In this document: positions 40,073-48,533 of the stretch, one piece after another
How the letters are laid out: each line of letters opens with the position of its first letter
How positions within the stretch are numbered: position 1 is the first letter of the stretch
NCBI RefSeq assembly: GCF_900078365.1
Contig: NZ_LT598653.1
Coordinates: 2,728,001 to 2,792,000, forward strand
Length of the DNA: 64,000 nt
Direction: 5' to 3'
Origin: an uncultured Sphingopyxis sp.
GTDB lineage: Bacteria; Pseudomonadota; Alphaproteobacteria; Sphingomonadales; Sphingomonadaceae
The notes under the pieces: model-generated
The model's database searches: none
Told to the model about the DNA's origin: nothing
The model's input: only the letters and a program-made list of their open reading frames with translations
Position numbers and translations under genes: made by a program

Positions 40073-42883
40073 ATGTCCGAGAAGAATCATCTCTATCTGG
40101 TCGATGGCTCCAGCTACATCTTCCGCGCCTATCACCGCCTGCCGCCGCTGACGAACCCCAAGGGTGTGCCCGTCGGCGCGGTCTATGGCTATACGACGAT
40201 GCTCTGGAAGCTCGCGAAGGATCTGCACGACGCCGACGGGCCGACGCACCTTGCCGTCATCCTCGATCATTCGAGCCAGTCGTTCCGCAACGAGATTTAC
40301 GACCAGTATAAGGCGAACCGGCCCGAGCCGCCCGAAGACCTCGTCCCGCAATTCCCGCTGATCCGCGACGCGACGCGCGCCTTTTCGCTGCCGTGCATCG
40401 AGATGGAGGGTTTCGAGGCCGACGATCTGATCGCCTCCTATGCCGAAGCGGCGGTGCGTGAGGGCTGGGACGTCACGATCGTGTCGTCCGACAAGGACCT
40501 GATGCAGCTGATCCGCGAGCCCGAGGGCGGCCCGCAGGTCGATATGCTCGACACGATGAAGAATGTCCGCATGGGTTTGGAAGCGGTGAACGAGAAGTTC
40601 GGCGTCACGCCCGATCTGGTCGGCGACGTGCTCGCGCTGATGGGCGACAGCGTCGACAATGTTCCCGGCGTGCGCGGCGTGGGGCCCAAGACCGCGACCA
40701 AGCTGATCCAGGAATATGGCAATCTCACCGCCGCGCTCGACGGCGCGGCAACGATGAAGGCGTCGAAGCTGCGCGACAATCTGATCGAGCATCGCGGACT
40801 CGCCGAACTGTCGCGCATCCTGGTCGACCTGAAGCGCGACTGCCCGCTCCCCGACCCGCTCGATGCGTTCAAGCTCGGCGCGATCCCGCCGCTGCCGCTC
40901 AAGAGCTTCCTCGACGAGCATGGTTTCCGCTCGCTGTCGGCGAAGCTCGATCTCGGCGGCACGCCCGGCGGGCCCCCGACCCTGCCGCGCGCGAGCGCCG
41001 CACCGGCGACGCCCGCGGCCGGGCCATCGACCCCTGCTCTCCCATCGATGCCGGCGATCGACCGCGCGCTGTACGAGACGGTGACGACGATCGAGGCGCT
41101 CGACCGCTGGATCGACGAAGCGCGCGCCGCGCATGTCGTCGCGATCGACACCGAAACCGCGAGCCTCGACAGCGTCACCGGCACCCTCGTCGGCGTCAGC
41201 ATGGCGACCGCGCCGGGGCGCGCTTGCTACATCCCGCTCGGCCACGGCGGCACCGACATGTTCGCCGAAAAGCCCGATCAGGTGCCGCTCGCCGACGCGA
41301 TCGGCCGTCTTCATGCGCTCTTCGCCGACGAGGCCGTGCTCAAGGTCGGGCACAACCTCAAATATGACATCGGCGTGCTCGCGCAGCATGGGCTGACCAT
41401 CGCGCCCTATGACGATACTTTGGTGATGAGCTTCGCGCTCGACGCGGGCAAGCATCAGCACGGGCTCGACGAACTGGCGAAACTGCACCTCGACCATGTC
41501 TGCCTGTCGTTCAAGGAAGTCTGCGGTACGGGCAAGTCGCAGATCAGCTTCGCCGAGGTGCCGCTCGACCGCGCGACCCAATATGCGGCCGAGGATGCCG
41601 AGGTCGCGTGGCGGCTGTGGAAGCTGCTCAAGCTGCGCCTCCCCATCGAGGGCGGCACGCGCATCTACGAGATGGTCGACCGCCCGCTCGCCGCCGTCGT
41701 CGAGGGGATGGAGCGCGCCGGCATCATGGTGAACCGCGACTATCTCGCGCGCCTGTCGGGCGAGTTCGCGAACGAGATGCTCCGCATCGAGGCCGAGATT
41801 CACGAGCTGGCGGGCCAGCCCTTCGCGATCGGCAGCCCCAAGCAGCTTGGCGAGATTCTTTTCGACAAGCTGGGGCTGAAAGGCGGGCGCAAGGGCAAGT
41901 CGGGCGACTGGTCGACCGACCAGAACGAGCTCGAACGGCTCGAGCGCGACGGCGTGCCGATCGCGCGCAAGATATTGGAATGGCGCCAGCTCGCGAAATT
42001 GAAGTCGACCTATACCGACGCGCTGCAACAACAGATCAACGCGGTGACCGGCCGCGTCCACACGAGCTACAGTCTCGTCGGCGCGCAGACCGGCCGGTTG
42101 TCGTCGACCGACCCGAATTTGCAGAATATCCCGATCCGCACCGAGGTCGGCCGCCAGATCCGCGACGCCTTCATCGCCGCGCCGGGCCATGTGCTGATGG
42201 CCGCCGACTATAGCCAGATCGAGCTCAGGCTTGCGGCGCACATGGCCGACGTGCCCGAACTCAAGGAAGCGTTCGCGAAGGGACAGGATATTCACGCCGC
42301 GACGGCGATCGAATTGTTCGGCGAGGTCAACCGCGACACCCGCGCCAAGGCGAAGACGATCAACTTCGCGATCCTCTACGGCATTTCGCGTTGGGGCCTC
42401 GCCGGCCGGCTCGAAATCACCCCCGACGAGGCACAGGCGCTGATCGCGCGCTATTTCGAACGCTTCCCCGGCATCTCGGACTATATTACCGACACGCTCG
42501 AGCGCGCGCGCGAGCGCGGCTATACCGAAACGCTGTACGGCCGGAAGACCTGGTTCCCGCGCATCAAGGCGGCGAACCAGAACGAACGCGCGGGCAGCGA
42601 GCGCGCCGCGATCAACGCGCCGATCCAGGGCACCAGCGCCGACCTGATCAAGCGGGCGATGGCGCGCATGCCGAAAGCCTTGGCCGATGCGGGGCTTTCC
42701 GACGTCAGGATGCTGCTCCAAGTCCACGACGAACTGGTGTTCGAAGCGCCCGAGGACAAGGCGGCGGCCGCGAGCGACGTCATCCGCGCGGTGATGTCGG
42801 GCGCCGCCGGGCCGGTGCTCGAACTCTTGGTCCCTCTCGAGGTCGAGATCGGCACGGGCAAGAGCTGGGGCGAAGCGCATTGA
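40073..42883 (+). CDS. polA: DNA polymerase I
   Basis: The 936-residue protein has all three domains. The 5'-3' exonuclease (about 1-300) has LYLVDGSSYIFRAYH, EADDLIA and SSDKDLMQL. The 3'-5' proofreading exonuclease has intact acidic residues in AIDTETASLD, HNLKYDIGVL and YAAEDAEVAW. The polymerase has motif A DYSQIELRLAAH (about 712), motif B RAKAKTINFAILYG and motif C LLQVHDELVFE (about 886). It works in Okazaki-fragment processing and repair. The start is ATG at 40073. The gene overlaps the following small gene at its stop codon (TTGA). Confidence 0.97.
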   Translation: MSEKNHLYLVDGSSYIFRAYHRLPPLTNPKGVPVGAVYGYTTMLWKLAKDLHDADGPTHLAVILDHSSQSFRNEIYDQYKANRPEPPEDLVPQFPLIRDATRAFSLPCIEMEGFEADDLIASYAEAAVREGWDVTIVSSDKDLMQLIREPEGGPQVDMLDTMKNVRMGLEAVNEKFGVTPDLVGDVLALMGDSVDNVPGVRGVGPKTATKLIQEYGNLTAALDGAATMKASKLRDNLIEHRGLAELSRILVDLKRDCPLPDPLDAFKLGAIPPLPLKSFLDEHGFRSLSAKLDLGGTPGGPPTLPRASAAPATPAAGPSTPALPSMPAIDRALYETVTTIEALDRWIDEARAAHVVAIDTETASLDSVTGTLVGVSMATAPGRACYIPLGHGGTDMFAEKPDQVPLADAIGRLHALFADEAVLKVGHNLKYDIGVLAQHGLTIAPYDDTLVMSFALDAGKHQHGLDELAKLHLDHVCLSFKEVCGTGKSQISFAEVPLDRATQYAAEDAEVAWRLWKLLKLRLPIEGGTRIYEMVDRPLAAVVEGMERAGIMVNRDYLARLSGEFANEMLRIEAEIHELAGQPFAIGSPKQLGEILFDKLGLKGGRKGKSGDWSTDQNELERLERDGVPIARKILEWRQLAKLKSTYTDALQQQINAVTGRVHTSYSLVGAQTGRLSSTDPNLQNIPIRTEVGRQIRDAFIAAPGHVLMAADYSQIELRLAAHMADVPELKEAFAKGQDIHAATAIELFGEVNRDTRAKAKTINFAILYGISRWGLAGRLEITPDEAQALIARYFERFPGISDYITDTLERARERGYTETLYGRKTWFPRIKAANQNERAGSERAAINAPIQGTSADLIKRAMARMPKALADAGLSDVRMLLQVHDELVFEAPEDKAAAASDVIRAVMSGAAGPVLELLVPLEVEIGTGKSWGEAH

Positions 42884-43380
42884 TCGGCGCGCTGCTGTTC
42901 GTCACGGCGCTCGCCGCCGAGCCCGCCGTCGTATCTCCCGAGGACGCCACCTCGACGCCCGCGCGCCCATCGTCGATCGCCGACAGCGACTTGCGCCAAT
43001 TCGCGGCGATCGCGGGACGCAAGGTCGCCGGGCGGCCGGTTGAGGGCCCCTATGCGACGGCCGACAAGATCCTGCTGATCCGCCGCGACGACAAGGGCTA
43101 CCCGGTCATAGCGGCGAGCATGGGCTTCCCGGTGCGCCAGTCGCTTCCCGCACCGCCCGACGGCACGCTCGCCGTCGTCCGCTTGCACCAGCGGTCCGAA
43201 ACCGTCGTCCCCGGCCCCACCGTCGACGATCTGGCCTTCGTGAAGGCGAACCGGCTGCCGCTGTTCGTGATCGGCGAATGGGCCCGCCCCGCCCCGATGT
43301 GGGAAGTGGCGTGGGTCGATGGCGCGGTGCGTTTCCGCACGATCGGCGAGGTCGGCGAAATCGGCCCCTGGCGCGACTGA
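42880..43380 (+). CDS. Small exported protein, possibly of degenerate JAB/MPN-like fold
   Basis: The 166-residue protein is read from a TTG at 42880 that overlaps the polA stop (TTGA), giving MIGALLFVTALAAEPAVVS, a short signal peptide. Later come TLAVVRLHQRSETV, PGPTVDDLAFVKANRLPLFV and MWEVAWVDGAVRFRTIG. The order His, then Pro-x-x-x-Asp-Asp, then a short-side-chain strand recalls JAB/MPN-like isopeptidase proteins, but only part of the metal site is visible, so enzymatic activity is doubtful. It is translationally coupled to polA by position; a functional link is not established. Confidence 0.6.
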   Translation: MIGALLFVTALAAEPAVVSPEDATSTPARPSSIADSDLRQFAAIAGRKVAGRPVEGPYATADKILLIRRDDKGYPVIAASMGFPVRQSLPAPPDGTLAVVRLHQRSETVVPGPTVDDLAFVKANRLPLFVIGEWARPAPMWEVAWVDGAVRFRTIGEVGEIGPWRD

Positions 43381-43498
43381 CCGGCGCGAGCGAACGTCGC
43401 ATCGACGGCCTCGCCCTTTCGCCCGCCCGACTTTGCCTCTATGACGGACCGATGACATGCGGCCGGCACTTTTGTGACGGCCGGAACAAAGGGTCCAC

Positions 43499-44173
43499 AT
43501 GAGCAAGTTCGAACCCGTCGCGAAGGCGCCGGTCCGCATCCAGCAGAACATCCTCGCGCGCAGCGAGCGGCGTCTGCTCAACTGGCTGTGCGCGCGCCTT
43601 CCGGCATGGGTCACGCCTGATCAGCTCACCACCCTGGGTTTCGCGGGCGCGGTGCTTGTTGCGGCGGGCTATCTGCTCAGCTGGTTCGACAGCGAATGGC
43701 TCGGCCTGTCGCTCGCCGGCTATATCGTCAACTGGTTCGGCGATTCGCTCGACGGCAGCCTCGCGCGCTGGCGCGGGATCGAGCGGCCCAATTACGGTTA
43801 TTTCGTCGATCACAGCGTCGATGCGATTGCAACCTTGCTGATGATCAGCGCGATCGGCATGAGCCCCTATATGCGGCTCGACGTCGCACTTATGGGGGTG
43901 ATCGGCTATTTCCTGCTGTCGATCCACACCTTCATTTCGGCGAAGATCCTCGGCGAATTCCGCCTGTCCTATATGGCGGGCGGGCCGACCGAACTGCGGC
44001 TGATGCTGATGGCGATGACCGCGCTGATGCCGGTCGTCGGCGCCAGCGACATCCCCGGCACCAATTTCTCGCCCTTCGACCTGTTCGCGCTCGTCGTCGC
44101 GAGCGTCCTCGTCACGCTCTTCATCGTCCAGACGTCGGCGACCGCCCGAATGCTCCGCCGCCGGGGCAACTGA
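43499..44173 (+). CDS. CDP-alcohol phosphatidyltransferase family protein
   Basis: The 224-residue integral membrane protein carries the complete CDP-alcohol phosphotransferase signature DGSLAR...G...D...D (DGSLARWRGIERPNYG then YFVDHSVD, about residues 83-106) that binds the CDP-linked substrate and metal ions. About six hydrophobic segments are seen. The family makes phospholipids by joining a CDP-linked donor to an alcohol; whether the alcohol is glycerol phosphate, serine, inositol or choline cannot be told here. The ATG at 43499 follows GGAACAAAGGG. It is convergent with pheA. Confidence 0.88.
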   Translation: MSKFEPVAKAPVRIQQNILARSERRLLNWLCARLPAWVTPDQLTTLGFAGAVLVAAGYLLSWFDSEWLGLSLAGYIVNWFGDSLDGSLARWRGIERPNYGYFVDHSVDAIATLLMISAIGMSPYMRLDVALMGVIGYFLLSIHTFISAKILGEFRLSYMAGGPTELRLMLMAMTALMPVVGASDIPGTNFSPFDLFALVVASVLVTLFIVQTSATARMLRRRGN

Positions 44174-44204
44174 GATCGAGGAAGCGGGCCGGTGCCGCCA
44201 ACGC

Positions 44205-45098
44205 TCAGCGCCGCTCGCGCGCCTGAGCATAGGTGCCGAGCAGGCGCAGCGACTTGGTCTGGAAATCGAGTTCCTCGAGCGCGCGGTCGACCCGCTCGTC
44301 GCCCGGCGCCCCGACGATGTCGCAATAGAATTGCGTCGCCGCGAAACTGTCGCCGGTCTGATAGCTTTCGAGCTTGGTCATGTTGACGCCATTGGTCGCG
44401 AAGCCGCCAAGTGCCTTGTAAAGCGCGGCGGGGATATTTTTCACCTCGAACATGAAGGTCGTCATCAGCGGCCCCTCGATCCCCGCGAAATCGGTCAGCG
44501 GCTCGCGCGCCAGCACGACGAAGCGCGTCGTGTTGTGGTCGGCGTCTTCCATCCCGGTGCCATGCAGCGTCAGGCCGTAAAGCGCGGCCGCGTGCGGCGG
44601 CGCGAGCGCGGCGAGGCCGACCTCGTCGCTGTCGGCGACCCACGCCGCGGCGCCCGCGGTGTCGCTGTGCGCGACGGGCGCGATATGGTTGGCGCGGAGC
44701 CAATGGCGGCATTGCCCGAGCGCCTGTTCGTGGCTCATCGCGCGCGTCACGGGGCCGAGATCGCGGCTCATCAGGCCGTAGCGGATCGGCAGGAAATGCT
44801 CGCCGACGATCGACAGGCCCGATTCGGGCAGCAGGAAATGAATGTCCGCGACGCGGCCGTGCAGGCTGTTCTCGATCGGAATGATCGCGCGGTCGACGCG
44901 GCCTTCGCGCACCGCATCGATCGCATCCTCGAACGCATAGCAGGGCATCGGCAGCGAGTTCGGGTCATATTCGCGCGCGGCGAGGTCGCTGTTCGCGCCC
45001 GGCGCGCCCTGAAACGCCAGCCCGCGCGCGGGCTCGGCGAGCGCCACCGCCCGCATTTCGTCGACCAGATGCTGCGCCGAAGCCGAATAGCTGCCCAT
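44205..45098 (-). CDS. pheA: Prephenate dehydratase
   Basis: The 297-residue protein converts prephenate to phenylpyruvate in phenylalanine synthesis. The catalytic domain has FQGAPGANSDLAA, PIENSLHGRVADIH and the active-site region DADHNTTRFVVL (TRF motif). The C-terminal ACT domain has MTTFMFEVKNIPAALYKALG and ESYQTGDSFAATQFY, the phenylalanine-binding regulatory region. It has no chorismate-mutase domain. The ATG at 45098 (MGSYSASAQHLVDEM) has GGGAAGG upstream. It is divergent from the cytochrome c genes. Confidence 0.95.
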   Translation of the reverse strand: MGSYSASAQHLVDEMRAVALAEPARGLAFQGAPGANSDLAAREYDPNSLPMPCYAFEDAIDAVREGRVDRAIIPIENSLHGRVADIHFLLPESGLSIVGEHFLPIRYGLMSRDLGPVTRAMSHEQALGQCRHWLRANHIAPVAHSDTAGAAAWVADSDEVGLAALAPPHAAALYGLTLHGTGMEDADHNTTRFVVLAREPLTDFAGIEGPLMTTFMFEVKNIPAALYKALGGFATNGVNMTKLESYQTGDSFAATQFYCDIVGAPGDERVDRALEELDFQTKSLRLLGTYAQARERR

Positions 45099-45284
45099 CG
45101 ATTGCCTTCCCAGGGTGGAGCCGCGGCGCATAGCCGCCCCGCCCGCCACACGCAACCGGACCTTCGGCCTTCGGCTCTTCGGGCGATTTCATCCCCTTGC
45201 GCCGCCGTCGCCGCGCCAGTAAGGGAGCCTCCAAATCAAAGATGCGCCCCGCAAGCGGGCGCCAGCTAACGGGGCTGCTAGAGC

Positions 45285-45938
45285 ATGGACGATCGCAACA
45301 ATACTATTGCCGGCTGGGTGCTGTTCGCCGGCATTTGCGCACTGGGCCTGACGATCGGGTCGCAGATGCTGTTCGCCAGCCACGCCCCCGAAAAGCCCGG
45401 TTACCCGATCGAAGATGCCGAGGCCGGCGCCGGTGGCGGCGAATCGGCCGTGCCGCTCGCCAACCTGCTCGCCGCCGCCGACCCGGCGAAGGGCGAAGCG
45501 GTGTTCGCGAAATGCGCCGCGTGCCACACGATCAATTCGGGCGGCGCCAACGGCATCGGCCCGAATCTGTGGGGCGCGCTCGGCAAGCCGCACGGCCATG
45601 TCCCCGGCTTCGATTATTCGGCGGCGCTGAAGGGCGTTCCGGGCAACTGGGACTTCGCCGGCATGGACGAATGGGTAAAGAGCCCGCGCAAATATGCCCC
45701 GGGCACCAAGATGTCGTTCGCGGGCCTCAGCAACCCCGAGGATCGCGCCAACCTGATCGTCTATCTGAACAGCCAGGGTTCGAACCTGCCGCTGCCGCCC
45801 GTCGAAGCCGCCCCCGCGGCGGAAGAAGCGGGCGCCGCTCCGGCGGAAGGCGAAGCGGCCGCTGCCCCGGCCGCCGAGGGCGAAGCCGCCCCGGCTTCCG
45901 ACGCCGCCGCGCCCGCCCCGGCCGAAGCCAAGAAATAA
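45285..45938 (+). CDS. Membrane-anchored cytochrome c (c2/CycM type)
   Basis: The 217-residue protein has an N-terminal uncleaved membrane anchor (TIAGWVLFAGICALGLTIGS) and one class I cytochrome c domain, with haem motif CAACHTINSGG and axial Met in GTKMSFAGL. It ends in an Ala/Pro/Glu-rich tail of about 45 residues. It probably carries electrons between the bc1 complex and terminal oxidase on the periplasmic face, as CycM does. The stop TAA shares its last base with the ATG of the next cytochrome gene, so the two are translationally coupled. Confidence 0.9.
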   Translation: MDDRNNTIAGWVLFAGICALGLTIGSQMLFASHAPEKPGYPIEDAEAGAGGGESAVPLANLLAAADPAKGEAVFAKCAACHTINSGGANGIGPNLWGALGKPHGHVPGFDYSAALKGVPGNWDFAGMDEWVKSPRKYAPGTKMSFAGLSNPEDRANLIVYLNSQGSNLPLPPVEAAPAAEEAGAAPAEGEAAAAPAAEGEAAPASDAAAPAPAEAKK

Positions 45939-46366
45939 TGCGCCTCGCGCCCGTGCTGCTGGCGGGCGCACTGGCCCTCGCCGGTTGCGGCAAGAGCGAG
46001 CCCCCGGCCGATAGCGCGCCCGCGGCGAGCGAAGCCGCCGAGGCGGGTCCTGCGGTCGCACCGACCGCGGCGATGGGCGAACAGGTTTTCCGGCGCTGTG
46101 TCGCGTGCCACACGGTCGAAAAAGGCGGCTCCCACGGCATCGGTCCCAATCTGCACGGCGTCGTCGGCGCGCCTGTCGCGTCGAAACCCGATTTTTCCTA
46201 TTCGGGCGCGATGAAGGCGAAGGGCGGCGTCTGGAACGAAGCGACGCTCGACGCCTATCTGAAAGCGCCGATGAAGGACGTCCCCGGCACGCGCATGGCC
46301 TTTGCCGGGGTGATCGACGCGACCGATCGCAAGGCGCTGATTCTGTATCTGGAAGAACAGAAATAA
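45938..46366 (+). CDS. Cytochrome c lipoprotein
   Basis: The 142-residue protein has a lipoprotein signal (LLAGALALAGC, lipidated Cys 17) followed by an Ala/Pro/Glu linker. One class I cytochrome c domain follows, with haem motif CVACHTVEKGG and axial Met in GTRMAFAGV. It starts one base before the end of the preceding cytochrome gene (TAATG). It is related in sequence to that gene's haem domain, so the pair probably arose by duplication, one copy anchored by a helix and the other by lipid. A nested repeat element follows directly. Confidence 0.88.
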   Translation: MRLAPVLLAGALALAGCGKSEPPADSAPAASEAAEAGPAVAPTAAMGEQVFRRCVACHTVEKGGSHGIGPNLHGVVGAPVASKPDFSYSGAMKAKGGVWNEATLDAYLKAPMKDVPGTRMAFAGVIDATDRKALILYLEEQK

Positions 46367-46587
46367 CCGTCGCCCCCGCGAAGGCGGGGGCCGCTATCGG
46401 CCTTGCGCAGCAACGCCGGATTGGAGCGTGCAGCACCGTCTCTTCTTCGTCATCCCGGCGAAGGCCGGGATCTCGACCTTGCAATCTGACGCACCGGCGA
46501 GATCCCCGCCTTCGCCGGGATGACGATTCAGACAAGAATGATCGGAGTCCAAACCTCCAGCGGCCCCCGCCTGCGCGGGGGCGACGT
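46367..46587. repeat. Nested palindromic repeats: GTCATCCCGG element within a GTCGCCCCCG element
   Basis: Outer arms CCGTCGCCCCCGCGAAGGCG (46367 on) and the complementary right end (to 46587) belong to the family at 39876-39968. Between them, 46448-46525 is a complete CGTCATCCCGGCGAAGGCC ... GGGATGACG element of the family at 35514-35595. The arrangement suggests insertion of one repeat into another. Confidence 0.88.
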
Positions 46588-46592
46588 TGCTC

Positions 46593-47468
46593 TCAATGAT
46601 GCTCTTCGATGTTCGCGTAGAAGTCGGTGATGATCTTCCACGCCTCGTCCGCGGTCTCGACGAACTGGAAGAGATCGAGGTCGCGCGCGCTCACCACGCC
46701 TTCCTCGACCAGCGCCTCGAAATTGACCACGCGGCGCCAGAACTCCTTGCCGAACAGCACGATCGGGATCGGCTTGATCTTGCCCGTCTGGATCAGCGTC
46801 AAAAGCTCGAACATCTCGTCGAACGTGCCAAAGCCACCTGGGAAGACGCAGACCGCGCGCGCGCGCAGCAGGAAGTGCATCTTGCGCAGCGCGAAATAGT
46901 GAAACTGGAAGCTCAGCGACGGGGTGACGAAGCGGTTCGGCGCCTGTTCGTGCGGCAGCACGATGTTGAGCCCGATCGATTCGCGGCCTTCGTCGGCGGC
47001 GCCGCGGTTCGCCGCCTCCATGATCGACGGCCCGCCACCCGAACAGACGACGAAATGGCGGCAACCCTTATCGTCGCACGGATATTGGCTTGCGAGCCGC
47101 GCGAGAGCGCGCGCTTCGTCATAATATTTCGCCTTCGCCTTCAGCCGGCGGGCGATGTTGCGCTGCGCGTCATCGGTCGCCGCGGTCTCGAGCGCGTCGG
47201 CTTCCGACGGTTCGGGGATGCGCGCCGAACCATAGATCACCAGCGTCGATTCGATCCCCGCTTCGTCGAGCAGCAGTTCGGGCTTGAGCAGTTCGAGCTG
47301 GAAGCGAACCGGGCGCAGATCCTCGCGCAGCAGGAAATCCTTGTCCTGGAATGCGAGTTTATATGCGGGGTGCGCCGTCTGCGGGGTGGTCGTCGCCTGT
47401 TTGGCGAACTGCGCGTCGTCCTTGGCTTTGTGGAAACGCGAACGATGGGGTTGTTTATCTTCTGCCAT
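46593..47468 (-). CDS. LOG-family (TIGR00730) Rossmann-fold protein
   Basis: The 291-residue protein has the lysine-decarboxylase-like/LOG signature PGGFGTFDEMFE with an upstream SGGGPSIMEAANRGA nucleotide-binding loop. Proteins of this family are phosphoribohydrolases that release adenine or cytokinin bases from nucleoside 5'-monophosphates. The N-terminal extension of about 100 residues places it in the longer alphaproteobacterial subgroup. The ATG at 47468 (MAEDKQPHRSRF) is used; it is convergent with the cytochrome genes across the nested repeat. Confidence 0.85.
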   Translation of the reverse strand: MAEDKQPHRSRFHKAKDDAQFAKQATTTPQTAHPAYKLAFQDKDFLLREDLRPVRFQLELLKPELLLDEAGIESTLVIYGSARIPEPSEADALETAATDDAQRNIARRLKAKAKYYDEARALARLASQYPCDDKGCRHFVVCSGGGPSIMEAANRGAADEGRESIGLNIVLPHEQAPNRFVTPSLSFQFHYFALRKMHFLLRARAVCVFPGGFGTFDEMFELLTLIQTGKIKPIPIVLFGKEFWRRVVNFEALVEEGVVSARDLDLFQFVETADEAWKIITDFYANIEEHH

Positions 47469-47518
47469 TAACGAGCGGCTAGCCGCTCCGCGTGACTTTG
47501 CCAAGACTGGGCCCTTCC

Positions 47519-47657
47519 GATCCTCCCTGTGGCGAAGCCATGGGGAGGGGGACCGTTCGCGAAGCGAATGGTGGAGGGGCCAGCAACGTCGGCGCTATCG
47601 CCCCTCCGTCAGCGCTTCGCGCTGCCACCTCCCCATCGCTGCGCGACGGGGAGGATC
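47519..47657. repeat. 139-bp repeat with terminal inverted repeats, copy 2
   Basis: The same 139-base element as at 6089-6227, in the same orientation. The internal hairpin here is TTCGC-GAA-GCGAA where copy 1 has CTTGC-GAA-GCAAG, so two positions have changed on both sides and pairing is kept. The other hairpin is AGCGC-TTC-GCGCT (copy 1: AGCGC-TTC-GTGCT, a G-U pair). Confidence 0.9.
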
Positions 47658-47662
47658 AATGG

Positions 47663-48364
47663 TCACCGGCAGTAGCCGTTGCCGCTCATGTCGAAGTGAA
47701 AATGATTGTAATGGGCGGCGTTGTAATCGGGACCGAGCACGGTGCCGAAGCGGCGGCAGCCCGATTTGTGCAGCGCGCGCAGAAAGTCCTGCGACGGCTT
47801 GTCGCCGTCCCAGCCCCCGTCAAGCATGATGCGGCGGCCGTCGGCGAGGATGAAGCCCGACACGTCGACCGCGTTCGAATAGGCGTGCTGCGACAGCCGC
47901 CCCGAACGGCCGCCATAGATGTTGCGGCAGCTATAGGTGCCGAAAGTCTCGATCTTCACGACTTCGGTGCCGAAATATTTCCGCGCCGCGGGTTTCACCG
48001 CATATTGTGCCCAGGCGGCGAAATTCTTCGCGAGCGGACAGGTCATCGCGCCTAGCCCCGACACCGGCACGCCGACGTCGAGCAGCTTGACCGAATCGAT
48101 CGAGGTGCAGCCACCGCCATGATCTTCGTTCGGCAGCGGGGTGAACCGCACACCGGCCTGCTTGAGGTCGAAGGCGCATTGCTGCGCCTCGGCGCTGGTG
48201 AAGGAGGGGGTGCCGACGGCTTGCGGGCGGCTCGACTTGCTCGCCGACGTCCGTTTCCCGCCGCTGTTCTTCATCGCCTCGGGCGTTCCGAAACAGGCGG
48301 AAAGCGCGAGCGCCGCGGTGGCGGCGATCAGGATCCGGGGCTTCAGGAAAGTCGGGATCGGCAT
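47663..48364 (-). CDS. Extensin-like family lipoprotein (M15 peptidase fold)
   Basis: The 233-residue protein has a lipoprotein signal (LIAATAALALSAC) and the extensin-like C-terminal domain of bacteria, related to D-Ala-D-Ala carboxypeptidases of the M15/LAS fold. SQHAYSNAVDVSGF supplies a metal-binding His and Asp, and AHYNHFHFDM the later His residues. Several Cys pairs (CAFDL, GGGCTS, MTCPL, YSCRN, SGCRRF, GYCR) suggest disulfides in the periplasm. It probably acts on peptidoglycan peptides. The ATG at 48364 (MPIPTFLKPRILIAA) is chosen. It is divergent from serC. Confidence 0.85.
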   Translation of the reverse strand: MPIPTFLKPRILIAATAALALSACFGTPEAMKNSGGKRTSASKSSRPQAVGTPSFTSAEAQQCAFDLKQAGVRFTPLPNEDHGGGCTSIDSVKLLDVGVPVSGLGAMTCPLAKNFAAWAQYAVKPAARKYFGTEVVKIETFGTYSCRNIYGGRSGRLSQHAYSNAVDVSGFILADGRRIMLDGGWDGDKPSQDFLRALHKSGCRRFGTVLGPDYNAAHYNHFHFDMSGNGYCR

Positions 48365-48400
48365 GGGCGTCAAATTACCGACGAAATGGTTAACAAGCTG

Positions 48401-48479
48401 TATACTATTTTCTCCACTCGTCGAAAATTTCGCGCGGTCCGTGCAATTTGTTTGACAGTTGCGCGCCCGACCCTAAACG
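48401..48479 (+). promoter_or_regulatory. Candidate promoters for serC
   Basis: TATACT at 48401-48406 could be a -10 box giving a leader of about 120 bases. TTGACA at 48452-48457 with TAAACG 16 bases later (48474-48479) is a second candidate. Only the first would place the whole downstream hairpin pair in the transcript. No experimental basis. Confidence 0.35.
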
Positions 48480-48530
48480 CGGCGCCGGGCCACGCGGTCC
48501 CAACGCCGCGCGCGCTCTCTGCAAGGAGAG
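48478..48530 (+). promoter_or_regulatory. serC leader: two hairpins, second enclosing the ribosome binding site
   Basis: Hairpin 1 pairs CGCGGCG (48478-48484) with CGCCGCG (48504-48510). Hairpin 2 pairs CTCTC (48515-48519) with GAGAG (48526-48530), placing the AAGGAG Shine-Dalgarno in its loop and stem, just before the serC ATG. An RNA element named the serC motif is known upstream of serC in alphaproteobacteria; position and two-hairpin form fit, but I could not compare the consensus. Confidence 0.5.
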
Positions 48531-48533
48531 ACT

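Noticed and set aside
39929..42880. A 983-codon minus-strand frame opposite polA
   Set aside because: It is the antisense shadow of a gene with every polymerase motif intact.
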